Part shown: positions 63,479 through 64,000 of the stretch, in pieces
Position numbering within the stretch: position 1 is the first letter of the stretch
How the letters are laid out: each line of letters opens with the position of its first letter
From: Photorhabdus noenieputensis
Lineage (GTDB): Bacteria; Pseudomonadota; Gammaproteobacteria; Enterobacterales; Enterobacteriaceae
Reading direction: 5' to 3'
DNA: 64,000 nucleotides
Assembly: GCF_018448935.1 (NCBI RefSeq)
Contig: NZ_RCWC01000012.1
Coordinates: forward strand, 1 to 64,000
Translations under genes and position numbers: made by a program
Notes under the pieces: generated by a model
Seen by the model: only the letters and a program-made list of their open reading frames with translations
What the model was told of the DNA's origin: nothing
Database searches by the model: none

Positions 63479-64000
63479 ATGAAAAAGAAATATATCGTCT
63501 CACCCCAGATTATTAATACAATGGAGATGAGTAATGAACCGTGGGGAATAAAAGATAAAAACTCATGCTTCATTTATGTCAATCAGGCATGTAAACGTCT
63601 TCAAAATATTTCAAGTTCTTTTGACTATGAAGGGGTTTATGAACATGAATTACCCTGGGATGGAGCCGAATTTGCCAAAGAATATATCTCTCATGATCAA
63701 AAAGTAATGGAACAAGAAAAAAGAATATGTTCACTTGAAACACATTTATTCGGAAAAGAACAAATTCTGTCATCCTACTTTCTTGCAAAATATCCGCTCT
63801 ATCATGAAGATGGGAATTGTATAGGAGTTATATATCATGGCTGGCAAGCCCAGAATTTTTCATTTACTCGATTATTTCGTGGAAAACTGCCGGCATCTAT
63901 TATGTTCCAGCCACCAACCGATCTCTTTACTCAACGGGAATGGGATGTTATTTTCCTCCTGTTACAAAAGTATACCAATAAGCAAATCGGTAGAATGTTA
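63479..64000 (+). CDS. PAS4-LuxR solo, array member 13 (cut by window edge)
   Basis: 174 codons to the edge. MKKKYIVSPQIINTMEMSNEPWGIKDKNSCFIYVNQACKRLQ, then FDYEGVYEHELPWDGAEFAKEYISHD, ILSSYFLAKYPLYHEDGNCIGVIYHGWQAQNFS and FTQREWDVIFLLLQKYTNKQIGRML at the edge. AAAAGGAGCTCTCACTAAT leader. The array therefore continues beyond the window. Confidence 0.9.
   Translation, partial: MKKKYIVSPQIINTMEMSNEPWGIKDKNSCFIYVNQACKRLQNISSSFDYEGVYEHELPWDGAEFAKEYISHDQKVMEQEKRICSLETHLFGKEQILSSYFLAKYPLYHEDGNCIGVIYHGWQAQNFSFTRLFRGKLPASIMFQPPTDLFTQREWDVIFLLLQKYTNKQIGRML

Noticed and set aside
49916-64000. Considered as quorum-sensing receptors of the LuxR/AHL type
   Set aside because: The N-terminal domain lacks the AHL-binding signature and there is no luxI; the sequence fits PAS4.

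Overview
The window looks like a chromosomal segment of a Photorhabdus species (Morganellaceae, Enterobacterales). The housekeeping proteins (Pth, YchF, UvrY, UvrC, PgsA, PhoH, YecF) are close to their enterobacterial counterparts. Accessory genes sit in very AT-rich intergenic DNA. The right end is packed with LuxR-type regulators that carry an N-terminal PAS4 domain instead of an acyl-homoserine-lactone domain, a gene amplification known from Photorhabdus. ERIC-type repeats and a type I-F CRISPR repeat agree with this. The species assignment is inference from recalled protein families; no search was run.

Layout. 1-3337 (minus): N-terminal part of an intimin/invasin-like inverse autotransporter, cut by the window edge inside a 336-bp tandem Ig repeat. 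3605-10025: two orphan phage tail-fibre genes flanking pth, ychF and a secreted SnoaL-like protein. 10.1-16.4 kb: an AT-rich accessory block with a predicted helicase-nuclease flanked by a diverged direct repeat, and two paralogous proteins of unknown function. 16.5-17.2 kb: a vapBC toxin-antitoxin pair. 17.3-22.6 kb: a MocR-type regulator divergent from a CIO-type cytochrome bd oxidase operon (cydA, cydB, a small DUF2474 protein), followed by a NarX-like orphan histidine kinase. 22.8-23.6 kb: a siderophore-interacting protein behind a Fur box. 24.2-28.5 kb: a predicted secreted lipase effector with three tandem membrane-anchored putative immunity genes. 28.7-31.1 kb: phoH and an endonuclease I.

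31.4-34.3 kb holds two more tail-fibre genes and a tail-fibre assembly gene. 34.7-41.6 kb is mostly core: aqpZ, two UspA-family genes around a small membrane protein, yecF, uvrY-uvrC-pgsA and tRNA-Gly/Cys/Leu. 42.4-49 kb is a decayed phage/defence zone: a frameshifted small gene, a tail-fibre gene fused to its assembly gene, a truncated DUF2569 gene, a LexA-like phage repressor, an HsdR_N nuclease-like protein, a cas-less type I-F CRISPR array and a secreted protein.

49.6-64 kb is a PAS4-LuxR array: 13 full-length genes (the last cut by the edge), five truncated PAS4-only mini-ORFs alternating with full genes in a ~978-bp tandem period, at least three decayed copies, and a broken PAAR/S-type-pyocin/nuclease effector on the opposite strand. 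The genes are very tightly spaced, recombine with each other (homogenised DNA-binding halves, mosaic sensor halves) and appear to be under active expansion. This array, its mini-ORFs and the repeat-flanked helicase-nuclease are the parts most worth following up.
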